Notes: generated by a model from the sequence alone, not told the origin. A DNA stretch of 64,000 nucleotides from Aliivibrio sp. EL58 (GCF_900312675.1 NZ_OMPC01000008.1:62040-126039); one strand, 5' to 3'. Shown: positions 1 to 8,492, counted from the stretch's first letter. Numbers and translations: made by a program.

Positions 1-156
1 ATCAGTGTATTCACTGAAGCACAAGAAGTCTTCCTTGTTGGTTTTGTCACAGAAGAGCAAGGTAATATTGCCGCAGAAGTCGCACGCAATATTAAAGGCG
101 TTAAAGAAGTGATTAAGGCCTTTGAATACGGCCAAGGTGGCGATGTAGAAAAATAA
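1..156 (+). CDS. BON-domain outer-membrane lipoprotein, 3' end only (DolP/YraP-like)
   Basis: The frame is open from the first base to a TAA at 154-156 and encodes the last 51 residues of a protein. The pattern 'VFLVGFVTEEQGNIAAEVA' followed by 'IKGVKEVI' is the second half of a BON (OsmY/nodulation) domain, as in DolP (YraP), a lipoprotein linked to outer-membrane integrity. The start, signal peptide and first BON domain lie outside the window, so the assignment rests on the C-terminus. It converges on sspB, and both genes share the terminator hairpin that follows. Family membership is likely; the exact name is inferred. Confidence 0.7.
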   Translation: MSVFTEAQEVFLVGFVTEEQGNIAAEVARNIKGVKEVIKAFEYGQGGDVEK

Positions 157-182
157 CCTTATTTCTATGATTTCTATTCAAA

Positions 183-214
183 AAAAAAGCCTGCAATGAT
201 ATGCAGGCTTTTTT
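183..214. terminator. Bidirectional intrinsic terminator between the BON gene and sspB
   Basis: A perfect stem (183-195 with 202-214) around a six-base loop, with A/T runs on both sides, so it can stop transcription from either direction. Confidence 0.9.
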
Positions 215-240
215 ATTATGCTGGATGTAAATAGTATAAA

Positions 241-699
241 CTACTTAACTACTCGTAAACTTGGTCGACCTGTTGGTCGTGGTGGCTCAGGCTTATCATC
301 TGATGATGTTTCATCTTCAGATACAGAAGAAAGTGTCTCTTCAAAAATCCCTTCGTCCGTAGTCAACTCATAAGCCTCTTCTGGTTCAAACATAGTTCCA
401 GCGCCGTTTTCACGCGCATAGATAGCTTGAATCGCATATAGAGGAAGAATAAGCGAATGTGGGCGACCACCAAAACGGGCATTAAATGTTACCGCTTCAT
501 TACCCATTTCTAAATTACCAACAGAATGTGGTGCCACGTTTAAAACGATTTGACCATCTTGAACAAAGTCTTCAGGTACTCGAACACCATTCATAGTTGC
601 ATCAACAACAAGATGGGGTGTTAGCTCGTTATCAACGATCCATTCATAAAATGCTCGTAATAAATATGGGCGACGCGGCATCATTGAACTAATATCCAT
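241..699 (-). CDS. sspB: ClpXP protease specificity-enhancing factor SspB
   Basis: 152 residues. SspB is the adaptor that tethers ssrA-tagged proteins, and the N-terminal fragment of RseA, to ClpXP for degradation. The N-terminus (MMPRRPYLLRAFYEWI) and the core 'VVDATMNGVRVPEDFV' are typical of the peptide-binding fold. The acidic, probably disordered middle (about residues 105-137) leads to the short basic C-terminal tail 'RPSLRVVK' that docks on the ClpX zinc-binding domain. Its start overlaps the sspA stop by one base, so the two are translationally coupled. RseA is the substrate of the DegS pathway, whose protease is also encoded in this window. Confidence 0.96.
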   Translation of the reverse strand: MDISSMMPRRPYLLRAFYEWIVDNELTPHLVVDATMNGVRVPEDFVQDGQIVLNVAPHSVGNLEMGNEAVTFNARFGGRPHSLILPLYAIQAIYARENGAGTMFEPEEAYELTTDEGIFEETLSSVSEDETSSDDKPEPPRPTGRPSLRVVK

Positions 700-1334
700 T
701 AGTTTGTTAGACGCAGTTCACGTTCAGCTTCTGTTAGCGAAGCTAGGAATGAATCACGTTCAAATACACGAGTCATATAAATTTTAAGTTCTTTAGCACC
801 TGGGCCTGATAATTCAATTCCCATTGATGGCAAACGCCATAGCAGCGGAGCTAAATAACAGTCAACTAGGCTAAACTCATCACTCATGAAGTAAGTGTAT
901 TCAGCAAAAATTGGACCTAACATTAGTAAGTCATTACGCAGTTTTGCACGAGCAGCTTCAGATTCTTCAAAAGAACCAGACTCAACAATTTTTGCTAATG
1001 AGTACCAGTTAGTTTCAACGCGGTGCATCATTAGACGACTATTACCACGAGCGACTGGGTAAACAGGCATCAATGGAGGATGAGGAAAACGCTCATCTAA
1101 ATATTCCATAATGATGTTTGAATTGTATAGAGCAAGCTCACGGTCAACTAGCGTTGGTACAGTTTTGTAAGGGTTTAATTCTACAAGTTCTGCAGGCAAG
1201 TTAGATGGTTCAACCAATTCAACTTCAACACTTACACCCTTCTCAGCAAGTACAATGCGTACTTGATGACTGTACATGTCAGAAGCGTCTGAAAAAAGCG
1301 TCATTACTGAGCGTTTGTTGGCAGCAACAGCCAT
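699..1334 (-). CDS. sspA: Stringent starvation protein A
   Basis: 211 residues with a thioredoxin-like N-terminal glutathione-S-transferase fold (about 10-85) and an all-helical C-terminal domain. SspA binds the sigma70 RNA polymerase holoenzyme and helps bacteria survive starvation and acid stress. The segment 'MTLFSDASDMYSHQVRIVLAEKG' region (residues 11-33) and 'LYNSNIIMEYLDERFPHPPLMP' region (89-110) are characteristic of SspA rather than enzymatic GSTs; the catalytic residue of true GSTs is not expected. A strong CGGAGGG ribosome site precedes the ATG. It is first in the sspA-sspB operon and has a terminator-like hairpin in its leader at 1362-1386. Confidence 0.96.
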   Translation of the reverse strand: MAVAANKRSVMTLFSDASDMYSHQVRIVLAEKGVSVEVELVEPSNLPAELVELNPYKTVPTLVDRELALYNSNIIMEYLDERFPHPPLMPVYPVARGNSRLMMHRVETNWYSLAKIVESGSFEESEAARAKLRNDLLMLGPIFAEYTYFMSDEFSLVDCYLAPLLWRLPSMGIELSGPGAKELKIYMTRVFERDSFLASLTEAERELRLTN

Positions 1335-1361
1335 TGAGCCCTCCGGTATTTATCTAGGAGC

Positions 1362-1386
1362 AAAAAGCACCATATTGTTGGTGCTT
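1362..1386 (-). terminator. Hairpin plus U-tract in the sspA leader (possible attenuator)
   Basis: On the minus strand an eight-base stem (AAGCACCA with TGGTGCTT) and a six-base loop are followed by a run of Ts. It ends roughly 28 bases upstream of the sspA start codon and sits below the petC terminator, so it lies in the sspA 5' leader unless the promoter is even closer. It could be a second backstop terminator for petABC or an attenuator of sspA. Confidence 0.6.
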
Positions 1387-1421
1387 GTCAGCTACCATTC
1401 AATCTAGAATAATAGTGACAC

Positions 1422-1449
1422 AAAAACAATGGAGGCTAAGCCTCCATTG
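1422..1449 (-). terminator. Terminator of the petABC operon
   Basis: A ten-base perfect stem (1427-1436 with 1440-1449) with a three-base loop, followed on the minus strand by five Ts, just after the petC stop. Confidence 0.88.
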
Positions 1450-1478
1450 CGTACAATTAACGATCTAGAATATCACGA

Positions 1479-2216
1479 TTAGTGGACATCGCGCCAATAT
1501 TCTTTCTTAAGCAGGTAGCAAACAAAGGCAAATATCACTAAAAAGCCCATCACCCACCAACCTAAACGGTGACGTTCAAGCTGTACAGGGTCACCTGAAT
1601 ACTCTAAAAAGTTAACTAAATCACGAACTGCCACATCGTATTCACCCGTGCTAAGTTCACCAGTACCATCAGACTCAACACCCACTACCACTTTATGCTC
1701 AACGCCATCAACTGTGGTCGTTTCATAAATAGGAGTAGTTACGCCTTGTAGCTCTTGAAATACGTGAGGCATACCAACACTTGGGAAAACCATATTATTC
1801 ACACCAAATGGGCGCGTTGGATCAGCATAGAATGTACGTAAATACGTATATAACCAATCCGTGCCACGAACACGAGCAACAAGAGTTAGATCTGGTGGCG
1901 GAGCACCAAACCAGTTCGCCGCTTGTTTTTCAGGAATTGCGTTTTCCATCAAATCGCCAATTTTAGCGTTCGGATCAAAAACAAGGTTATCCATCATTAG
2001 ATCAACAGGGATGCCTAAATCTTCTGCTACTCGACCATAACGTTGGTACTGAGTTGAGTGACAACCAGCACAATAGTTCATGAATAACTTAGCACCATTT
2101 TGAAGCGATGCTTGGTCACGTATATCATTGTTTGCTTTATCTAATGGAACGCCAGCCCCAGCAGCCATTGCCATTGATGGCAACAAAGCAAAAAGTACTA
2201 AAATCAACTTTCTCAT
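1479..2216 (-). CDS. petC: Ubiquinol-cytochrome c reductase, cytochrome c1 subunit
   Basis: 245 residues. This is the covalent c-type heme subunit of the bc1 complex (complex III), passing electrons from the Rieske centre to soluble cytochrome c on the periplasmic side. It has a signal peptide (about 1-18, ending SMAMA), the heme-binding motif CAGCH at residues 49-53, and one C-terminal membrane anchor (about 220-236) followed by 'KKEYWRDVH'. Its ATG overlaps the petB TGA (ATGA), so it is translationally coupled as the third gene of petABC. Length fits the short bacterial c1 form. Confidence 0.96.
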   Translation of the reverse strand: MRKLILVLFALLPSMAMAAGAGVPLDKANNDIRDQASLQNGAKLFMNYCAGCHSTQYQRYGRVAEDLGIPVDLMMDNLVFDPNAKIGDLMENAIPEKQAANWFGAPPPDLTLVARVRGTDWLYTYLRTFYADPTRPFGVNNMVFPSVGMPHVFQELQGVTTPIYETTTVDGVEHKVVVGVESDGTGELSTGEYDVAVRDLVNFLEYSGDPVQLERHRLGWWVMGFLVIFAFVCYLLKKEYWRDVH

Positions 2217-3481
2217 TTGAATGTCACCCTCTCTGGTAATGGTTTTGTCACTTCGTTTTTGCTGTAAACAAACAAAAGAACAAAAAACATAAAGTAAGTT
2301 AAGCTGAATATTTGCGCCAGTAACGTATATAGCGCCGTTGCTGGTAATGCACCTAAAATACCAAGAGCAATAAAGCTAATAGTGAATTGTGCAATATTCA
2401 ATAAATGTAACTTACTACGGTAGCGATATGAGCGTACTTTACAACGATCTAACCATGGTAGAAGGAACAGAACAACAATCGATGCACCCATTGCAGCAAC
2501 ACCGATTAATTTATCAGGTACCGCACGCAAAATTGCGTAGAATGGTGTGAAATACCAAACAGGGGCAATATGCTCTGGTGTTTTCAGTGGGTTTGCTGCT
2601 TCAAAGTTAGGCCCTTCAAGGAAGTAACCGCCCATTTCTGGATTAAAGAACAACACATAACAGAAGAAGAATAAGAAACCAGCCACACCGATCATATCTT
2701 TTACCGTTCCATACGGATGGAAAGGAACAGAATCAATAATGTTATATTTCTTAGTGTAGTATTCGTGAAATTTAAATTGGGTTGTATGATCACCTTTGTC
2801 ATCTTTTGCTTTTGGTATTTTAAGCTCGATACCATCAGGGTTATTTGACCCAACTTCATGTAAAGCCAGTACATGTAGTACAACCAATAGCAGCAATACA
2901 ATAGGTAAAGCAATAACATGCAGAGCAAAGAAACGGTTCAGCGTTGCACCGGAAATTACATAATCACCACGGATCCACAGTGTTAAGTCATCACCAATAA
3001 CAGGAATTGCACCAAACAGTGAAATGATTACTTGAGCACCCCAGTAAGACATTTGACCCCATGGTAATAAATACCCCATGAAAGCTTCAGCCATTAACAC
3101 TAGGAAGATCAACATGCCAAATAGCCATAAAAGCTCACGAGGCTTCTGGTATGAACCATAAATCAAACCGCGATACATATGAAGATAAACGACAACAAAG
3201 AACGCTGACGCACCAGTGGAGTGCATATAACGCAATAGCCAGCCGTAATCAACATCACGCATAATGTATTCAACAGAAGCAAACGCACCCTCACCTGAAG
3301 GTACGTAGTTCATCGTTAGCCAAATACCAGTAATCAACTGATTAACTAAAACCAGCATTGCTAGTGAGCCAAAGAAATACCAAAAGTTAAAGTTTTTCGG
3401 CATTGGATATTCTGATAAATGCTTTTTATAAGCATTCATTGCAGGTAGACGTTTTTCTACCCAATCAAGTAATGGTTGCAT
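2213..3481 (-). CDS. petB: Ubiquinol-cytochrome c reductase, cytochrome b subunit
   Basis: 422 residues, polytopic. Cytochrome b carries the two b hemes and the quinol-oxidising and quinone-reducing sites of the bc1 complex. Two histidine pairs expected to ligate the hemes are visible: 'MHSTGASAFFVVVYLHMYR' (13 residues apart) and 'LHVIALPIVLLLLVVLHVL' (14 apart). The Qo-site PEWY-type motif appears as 'APVWYFTPFYAILR', that is PVWY. The gene overlaps petA by one base (TAATG) and petC by four, giving a tightly coupled operon. The full-length fused b-type protein is as expected for proteobacteria. Confidence 0.97.
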   Translation of the reverse strand: MQPLLDWVEKRLPAMNAYKKHLSEYPMPKNFNFWYFFGSLAMLVLVNQLITGIWLTMNYVPSGEGAFASVEYIMRDVDYGWLLRYMHSTGASAFFVVVYLHMYRGLIYGSYQKPRELLWLFGMLIFLVLMAEAFMGYLLPWGQMSYWGAQVIISLFGAIPVIGDDLTLWIRGDYVISGATLNRFFALHVIALPIVLLLLVVLHVLALHEVGSNNPDGIELKIPKAKDDKGDHTTQFKFHEYYTKKYNIIDSVPFHPYGTVKDMIGVAGFLFFFCYVLFFNPEMGGYFLEGPNFEAANPLKTPEHIAPVWYFTPFYAILRAVPDKLIGVAAMGASIVVLFLLPWLDRCKVRSYRYRSKLHLLNIAQFTISFIALGILGALPATALYTLLAQIFSLTYFMFFVLLFVYSKNEVTKPLPERVTFK

Positions 3482-4074
3482 TAGGCTTCCCCTCCTTCAT
3501 CAACCCCAACAAGGATACGAGTATCACTAAGGTACATATGCTTAGGAACAACAAGGTTTAGTGGTGCAGGTACGCCTTGGAATACTCGGCCAGCCATATC
3601 AAATTTAGAACCATGACACGGACAAAAGAAACCAGAATTAACCCCTTCAACTTGCTCACTAAAACTGTCAGGTAAATAGGTAGGTGAACAACCAAGGTGG
3701 GTACAAATCCCAACGGCTAAAAATATCTCAGGCTTAATTGAACGGTATGCATTTTGAGCATAGTTCGGTTGTTGCTCTTCCCCTGAAGAAGGATCTCGTA
3801 GTTGACCATCAATTTCAGTTAACGATTGCAGAAGTGCCTCTGAACGACGTACAACCCATACAGGTTTACCTCGCCACTCAACACGAACCATCTGCCCATC
3901 TTCAAGCTTACTGATATCGACTTCAACCGGAGCACCTGCAGCTTTCGCTCTTGCACTCGGGTTCCAAGATTTAATAAAAGGTACGGCCACCGCTGCTGCC
4001 CCTAATCCACCAACAACTGCAGTTGTTGCGGTTAAGAAACGACGTCGACCATTACTCACTGGCGCATTGCTCAT
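3481..4074 (-). CDS. petA: Ubiquinol-cytochrome c reductase, Rieske iron-sulfur subunit
   Basis: 197 residues from the ATG at 4074. It carries the [2Fe-2S] cluster that takes electrons from quinol to cytochrome c1. The two cluster loops are CTHLGCSP and CPCHGSKF. A twin-arginine signal-anchor (NGRRRFLTATTAVVGG) fits Tat export of the folded iron-sulfur protein. An in-frame ATG at 4089 would add five residues, but the GGGAGA sequence inside that extension is well placed as the ribosome site for 4074, so I prefer the shorter form. First gene of petABC. Confidence 0.95.
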   Translation of the reverse strand: MSNAPVSNGRRRFLTATTAVVGGLGAAAVAVPFIKSWNPSARAKAAGAPVEVDISKLEDGQMVRVEWRGKPVWVVRRSEALLQSLTEIDGQLRDPSSGEEQQPNYAQNAYRSIKPEIFLAVGICTHLGCSPTYLPDSFSEQVEGVNSGFFCPCHGSKFDMAGRVFQGVPAPLNLVVPKHMYLSDTRILVGVDEGGEA

Positions 4075-4237
4075 CCAACTTTCTCCCATGTGCTCTTTAT
4101 ATAGTTTTTATTATGTCCATACATTTTCGAGCTACGGCTAACTTTAAGGTGTGATACAACAGAGTTTTGATACCTCAAACTCTAAATAAAGCTAAAGAAT
4201 TTGTTCATATTTTTAACGCTGTCGTTTTAACCCATAA

Positions 4238-4266
4238 ATGATAAAGAAAACCTTACTTTTTGACAA
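4238..4266 (-). promoter_or_regulatory. Candidate sigma70 promoter of petABC
   Basis: On the minus strand, TTGTCA (4261-4266) and TATCAT (4238-4243) are separated by exactly 17 bases, five of six matches to each consensus hexamer. It lies about 165 bases upstream of petA. The rest of 4090-4387, an AT-rich stretch, shows no gene or other signal I can support. Confidence 0.7.
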
Positions 4267-4387
4267 GGTAAAGCTACTTTTTTGCAACATTTGTGAAGTA
4301 GGTATACTTTTTAAAGCGAGAGGGAAGAAAAGACAAGAAAAGATAAGGAAATTCAAGTGATGAAGAGTATGTGAACTCACAAAAACA

Positions 4388-4419
4388 AAAAAAGCCCAGC
4401 ATAAAATGCTGAGCTTTTT
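4388..4419 (-). terminator. Terminator after rpsI
   Basis: On the minus strand an eleven-base stem with one G-T pair (AAGCTCAGCAT with ATGCTGGGCTT) and a three-base loop is followed by a T-run. It closes the rplM-rpsI operon. Confidence 0.85.
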
Positions 4420-4470
4420 CCACAATAACCAAAATGACTTTGAAACCAAAGCCACTTGGCAAGCGTAATA

Positions 4471-4863
4471 TTAACGCTTAGAGAATTGTGGTTTCTTACG
4501 AGCTTTACGTAGACCAACTTTCTTACGTTCAACGCAACGAGCGTCACGCGTAACATAGCCAGCAGCACGTAGTGCAGGACGTAATGTTTCATCGAATTGC
4601 ATAAGAGCACGTGTGATACCGTGACGGATCGCACCAGCTTGACCAGAAATACCACCACCAGAAACAGTGATGAATAGGTCTAGTTTATCAGTCATTTCAA
4701 CTAGCTCTAGAGGTTGGTTAACAACCATACGTGCTGTTGGACGACCAAAGTAAACGTCAAGGCTGCGCTTGTTGATTACGATGTTGCCAGTACCCGGTTT
4801 GATAAAAACACGAGCTGCTGAACTTTTACGGCGACCAGTGCCGTAGTATTGATTCTCTGCCAT
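4471..4863 (-). CDS. rpsI: 30S ribosomal protein S9
   Basis: 130 residues from the ATG at 4863 ([20 protein letters not shown]). S9 sits in the 30S head and its C-terminal tail, here ending 'RKKPQFSKR', reaches the P-site tRNA. A second in-frame ATG at 4869 lies only three bases from the GAGG ribosome site, while 4863 has a nine-base spacing and matches the usual S9 N-terminus and length. It follows rplM after a gap of about 15 bases in the same operon. Confidence 0.97.
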   Translation of the reverse strand: MAENQYYGTGRRKSSAARVFIKPGTGNIVINKRSLDVYFGRPTARMVVNQPLELVEMTDKLDLFITVSGGGISGQAGAIRHGITRALMQFDETLRPALRAAGYVTRDARCVERKKVGLRKARKKPQFSKR

Positions 4864-4878
4864 TGCCATGATCCTCGG

Positions 4879-5307
4879 TTAAATGTCTAGTACTTGTGGT
4901 TGTTGAGCAGTGTGGTTATGCTCAGCGCCAGCGTAAACTTTAAGTTTACGGTACATAGCACGACCAAGAGGACCACGTGGAAGCATACCTTTAACAGCTA
5001 ATTCAATAACCATTTCAGGTTTACGAACAATCAGTTTCTCGAAAGAAATAGATTTTAGTCCGCCTGGGAACTCTGAGTGGCGGTAGTAGATCTTGCCAGC
5101 TGCTTTGTTACCAGTTACGCGTACTTTCTCTGCGTTGATAACGATGATGTAATCACCAGTATCTACGTGAGGAGTGTATTCTGCTTTATGCTTGCCACGT
5201 AGGCGAGATGCGATTTCAGTTGCGATACGACCAAGAGTTTTACCTTCAGCGTCTACAACATACCAGTCACGCTTTACAGCGGCTGGTTTAGCAACGAAAG
5301 TTTTCAT
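4879..5307 (-). CDS. rplM: 50S ribosomal protein L13
   Basis: 142 residues, the standard length. L13 is an early-assembly protein of the large subunit. The N-terminus '[20 protein letters not shown]' and the internal '[20 protein letters not shown]' and '[18 protein letters not shown]' are diagnostic. It is first in the rplM-rpsI operon and has a structured leader with a clear -10 element upstream. In E. coli L13 represses its own operon through the mRNA leader, which makes the same plausible here. Confidence 0.98.
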   Translation of the reverse strand: MKTFVAKPAAVKRDWYVVDAEGKTLGRIATEIASRLRGKHKAEYTPHVDTGDYIIVINAEKVRVTGNKAAGKIYYRHSEFPGGLKSISFEKLIVRKPEMVIELAVKGMLPRGPLGRAMYRKLKVYAGAEHNHTAQQPQVLDI

Positions 5308-5475
5308 GCTAATGATACCCGTTTTAAAATAAATTCACTGATTAGGAGCTTTCGCTCCCACTGTATATTTTCGAGCCCAGTCATCACCCCTTCGAGTGGT
5401 TGGCACTCTTGGCTATTAAGCCAGTACAGTAACGGTGGGTCGGAGGATTATAGTGAAGCGTGAAGAAAAAATCAC
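5308..5475 (-). promoter_or_regulatory. rplM-rpsI promoter and structured 5' leader (candidate L13 autoregulatory site)
   Basis: On the minus strand a perfect TATAAT (5447-5452) is preceded by a weak -35 (GTGATT, 5470-5475). The roughly 135-base leader contains a very stable hairpin, GGAGC-GAAA-GCTCC (5345-5358, GNRA tetraloop), and a second one around CACTC-GAAG-GGGTG (about 5385-5398). Ribosomal protein L13 is known to bind its own leader in E. coli; whether this leader serves that purpose is inference. Upstream of it, 5476-5585 is AT-rich with no gene. Confidence 0.65.
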
Positions 5476-5585
5476 CTTTTTTTTGAAGATATTTCACATA
5501 TTAGGGAAAAAAGATAAAAAAAATGAATTTTGAACCTCATCACATCAAATAAACCCCTTAAATTATAAAAACAAGGGGAAAATGA

Positions 5586-6692
5586 TTAGGATAAATGTTC
5601 TTTTGCTAGGTATTCATGGCTTTGCATTTCAATCAACCGAGACTGACAACGTTTAAATTCAAACGTTAAACGCCCTTTTTCATAAATACAGGCTAAATCC
5701 ACCTCTGCAGATATGATTAATTTGACGTTTCGCTCATAAAACTCATCAACCATCGCAATAAAACGACGAGCCGCATCATCATTCAACTCGCCCATCACCT
5801 TAACATTAGAAAGTAAGACCGTATGGTACAAACGAGACAACTCTATATAGTCATGTTGACTTCGTGCACTCTCGCATAATGCTGAGAATTCAAAATGAAC
5901 AACCCCATCACCCTCTGCTTTTACCTGTAATTGACGATGGTTAATTTCAATAACTGTTGGTTTGTATTCACTTTCAGATGTGAGCTTTTCAAAATATGTT
6001 TTCATATTCTGCTCTGCTTTATCATCTAATGGAAAATGAAAGATCTCTGCCTGCTCTAATGTCCTTAAGCGATAATCAATACCACTATCCACATTAACAA
6101 TGTCACAATGTTCTTCTATAAGGGCAATAGCAGGGAGGAAACGCGCACGCTGTAATCCATTGCGATACAAATCTTGAGGTAAAATATTTGATGTTGCCAC
6201 CAACGCGATCCCTCTTTCAAATAAAGCCTCTAATAAAGTAGCTAAAATCATCGCATCGGTAATGTCAGAGACAAAAAACTCATCAAAACAGATAATGTCC
6301 GTTTCTTGTTTAAATTTGTCCGCCACAATTAATAGGGGATCAGCCTGCTGTTGCAATTCCCCCAACTCATCATGAACGCGCTGCATAAAACGATGAAAAT
6401 GCACTCGCATCTTTCGCTCTGTTGGCAGTGCATCATAAAAAGTATCAACTAAATACGTTTTGCCTCGCCCTACCCCGCCCCAAAAATACAGGCCTTTTTC
6501 AGGGATTAGCTTTTCAGGAGTCGTTTTCTTAAAAAAAGTGCGCCATGATTTTTTCACTTCTGGCTGAGGAACTTTTTGAGTAGATAAGCGTCGATATAAT
6601 GCATCAAGGTGCTCAACCGCATTTAATTGAGCACTGTCTTGATGAAATCCATTCTGTTGTAGGTCGAGCTGATATTTTTCTAATGGTGTCAT
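5586..6692 (-). CDS. zapE: Cell division ATPase ZapE (AFG1-like)
   Basis: 368 residues from the ATG at 6692 (MTPLEKYQLDLQQNGFHQD). ZapE is an ATPase associated with the Z-ring under stress and low oxygen. Walker A is GGVGRGKTYL, Walker B IICFDEFFV, and the sensor segment 'LVATSNILPQDLYRNGLQR' follows. An in-frame ATG at 6731 would add 13 basic residues; neither start has a strong ribosome site, and I chose the shorter form because it matches the usual family N-terminus. It is transcribed away from zapG, as in E. coli. Confidence 0.93.
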   Translation of the reverse strand: MTPLEKYQLDLQQNGFHQDSAQLNAVEHLDALYRRLSTQKVPQPEVKKSWRTFFKKTTPEKLIPEKGLYFWGGVGRGKTYLVDTFYDALPTERKMRVHFHRFMQRVHDELGELQQQADPLLIVADKFKQETDIICFDEFFVSDITDAMILATLLEALFERGIALVATSNILPQDLYRNGLQRARFLPAIALIEEHCDIVNVDSGIDYRLRTLEQAEIFHFPLDDKAEQNMKTYFEKLTSESEYKPTVIEINHRQLQVKAEGDGVVHFEFSALCESARSQHDYIELSRLYHTVLLSNVKVMGELNDDAARRFIAMVDEFYERNVKLIISAEVDLACIYEKGRLTFEFKRCQSRLIEMQSHEYLAKEHLS

Positions 6693-6817
6693 CAGTTTTA
6701 ATCTTTTCTTTTGTTGATTGACTCTCTTCATAGTAGCATGATCTCAATATACCCGATGAGTGGGCTGACTCACACTTATGCCGACTCACTCTAAATAAAA
6801 ATGATAAGGAGCACTTC

Positions 6818-7273
6818 ATGGCTTGGACCTATGCCTTAATTGGCTTAGCTGTTGGGATTATAATTGGTTTTCTAATTTCTCGCGTTACAGTGCCAGGTAT
6901 AAAACACCAAAAGACACTGAAACAAGACTTAGAAAAATCAAAATACGAGCTAGAGCAATACCGACAAGAGTTGGTCGATCATTTTGCAACCAGTGCTACC
7001 ATGCTAGAAGCATTAGCAAAAGACTTTAATAAAATGTACGACCATATGGCATCAACTTCAAAAGAACTCATGCCAAATCTACCTGAGCAAGATAACCCTT
7101 TCTCTGCTCGTTTAGATGAAATGACTCTTTCACCAGAGCTGAATAAAAAAGTGGCTCACATTAAAGAAGAAATTGATAGCCAGCCAAAAGATTACGCTAA
7201 TGGCGCTTCAGGTTTGTTAAAGGATGAACCACTAAGTGATATAAGTGCGAATAAAGAAGAAAAAATCGCATAA
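6818..7273 (+). CDS. zapG: Z-ring associated protein ZapG (YhcB, DUF1043)
   Basis: 151 residues. It has one N-terminal membrane helix (about 3-22, TYALIGLAVGIIIGFLISRV), then a predicted coiled coil (about 30-80) and a disordered, charged C-terminus. YhcB/ZapG links cell division, envelope growth and morphology in enterobacteria. A strong AAGGAG ribosome site precedes the ATG. It lies divergent from zapE and just upstream of degS; E. coli has degQ between them, which is missing here. Confidence 0.9.
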   Translation: MAWTYALIGLAVGIIIGFLISRVTVPGIKHQKTLKQDLEKSKYELEQYRQELVDHFATSATMLEALAKDFNKMYDHMASTSKELMPNLPEQDNPFSARLDEMTLSPELNKKVAHIKEEIDSQPKDYANGASGLLKDEPLSDISANKEEKIA

Positions 7274-7279
7274 GCTTAC

Positions 7280-7324
7280 AATCAGCACTCATCGAAGCTT
7301 TAATCCTATGAGTGCTGATTTTCA
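7280..7324 (+). terminator. Long hairpin between zapG and degS
   Basis: A perfect 13-base stem (7280-7292 with 7308-7320) with a 15-base loop, followed by a short T-rich stretch. It probably terminates zapG transcription or reduces read-through into degS; the weak T-tract leaves some doubt. Confidence 0.7.
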
Positions 7325-7398
7325 ATCTCTACTTTTTATTTACGTTCAATGTTATCCTAACTAATTATTGTTTTATTCATTTAAAGGTTAGGAAGGCA

Positions 7399-8466
7399 AT
7401 GCTTTCATTCTTATTGCGCTCAGCTATTATCGGAACAGCAACCGCTGCTGTGCTGTTATTTGCATTCCCTAATCTGCGCTCTTCTATTACTACAGAACAA
7501 AATCAAACTGTTCAAGGTTCTCAGCAGATCAATAATCAGATCTCATTTAATTATGCTGTTCGTCGAGCCGCTCCTGCTGTTGTTAATATCTATAGCCGTA
7601 AATACAATGATAAAGACCGACTACGATTAGACACAGAAGGCCTTGGTTCTGGCGTTATCGTTAGTGACAAAGGGTATATCATCACAAATTACCATGTCGT
7701 TGCCGATGCTGACCAAGTCATTGTCGCTCTTCAAGATGGGCGGTTATTTAATTCTCAATTGGTCGGAAAAGACAAACGCACCGATCTCGCTGTACTACAG
7801 ATAAAAGACACTAATCTTCCTGTGATCCCTTTAAATCCAAATTATCAAGCAGATATTGGTGATGTGGTATTAGCGATTGGCAATCCTTACAACTTAGGAC
7901 AAACCACCACTTTTGGTATTATTTCCGCAACAGGCCGTGCGGCTTTAAGTGCTGATGGTACTCAAGGATTAATCCAAACCGATGCAGCAATTAACCGTGG
8001 TAATTCTGGAGGTGCTTTAGTTAATACTCGTGGTGAATTAGTGGGTATCAATACCGCCTCTTTCCAACAAGCCACAGAATTAGAAACCTACGGAATTTCT
8101 TTTGCAATCCCTTACGATCTCGCCGATAAAATCATGCGTCGTTTAATCGCTGATGGGCAAGTTATCCGTGGTTACATCGGCGTTGATGGCCGAGACATTA
8201 ACCCTGCAATGGCTCGCCTTATGAATGCAGATAACATCAACGGTATCTTAGTATTAGGCGTTGCACCAAATAGCCCAGCAGAAAAGAGTGGCATTGTTTC
8301 ACAAGATATCATTACGAGTATAAATGGTGAGAGTGTGATTAACCGCCAGAATGTCACTGACATTGTCACTGAGCTTCGCCCGGGAACTGAGGTCGATGTT
8401 GATATTATTCGTAAAGGAATAGCTCAAACAATTAAAGTTACAATAGAAGAAGCTCCAGAAAGTTAA
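7399..8466 (+). CDS. degS: Inner-membrane serine endoprotease DegS
   Basis: 355 residues from the ATG at 7399, which has an AGGAAGG ribosome site; the open frame extends upstream without a better start. DegS senses misfolded porins and makes the first cut in the anti-sigma factor RseA, starting the sigmaE envelope stress response. An N-terminal membrane anchor (about 7-24) precedes a trypsin-like domain with the triad His99, Asp129 and Ser203 (in NRGNSGGAL), and one PDZ domain (about 260-350). A single PDZ domain separates it from DegP and DegQ. Confidence 0.95.
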   Translation: MLSFLLRSAIIGTATAAVLLFAFPNLRSSITTEQNQTVQGSQQINNQISFNYAVRRAAPAVVNIYSRKYNDKDRLRLDTEGLGSGVIVSDKGYIITNYHVVADADQVIVALQDGRLFNSQLVGKDKRTDLAVLQIKDTNLPVIPLNPNYQADIGDVVLAIGNPYNLGQTTTFGIISATGRAALSADGTQGLIQTDAAINRGNSGGALVNTRGELVGINTASFQQATELETYGISFAIPYDLADKIMRRLIADGQVIRGYIGVDGRDINPAMARLMNADNINGILVLGVAPNSPAEKSGIVSQDIITSINGESVINRQNVTDIVTELRPGTEVDVDIIRKGIAQTIKVTIEEAPES

Positions 8467-8492
8467 TTCTATATTCAATCATTAATAGATAA

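Noticed and set aside
4213-4658. Overlapping hydrophobic open frames upstream of and within rpsI
   Set aside because: They are shadows of the rpsI gene and its AT-rich terminator region; no ribosome site and no family resemblance.
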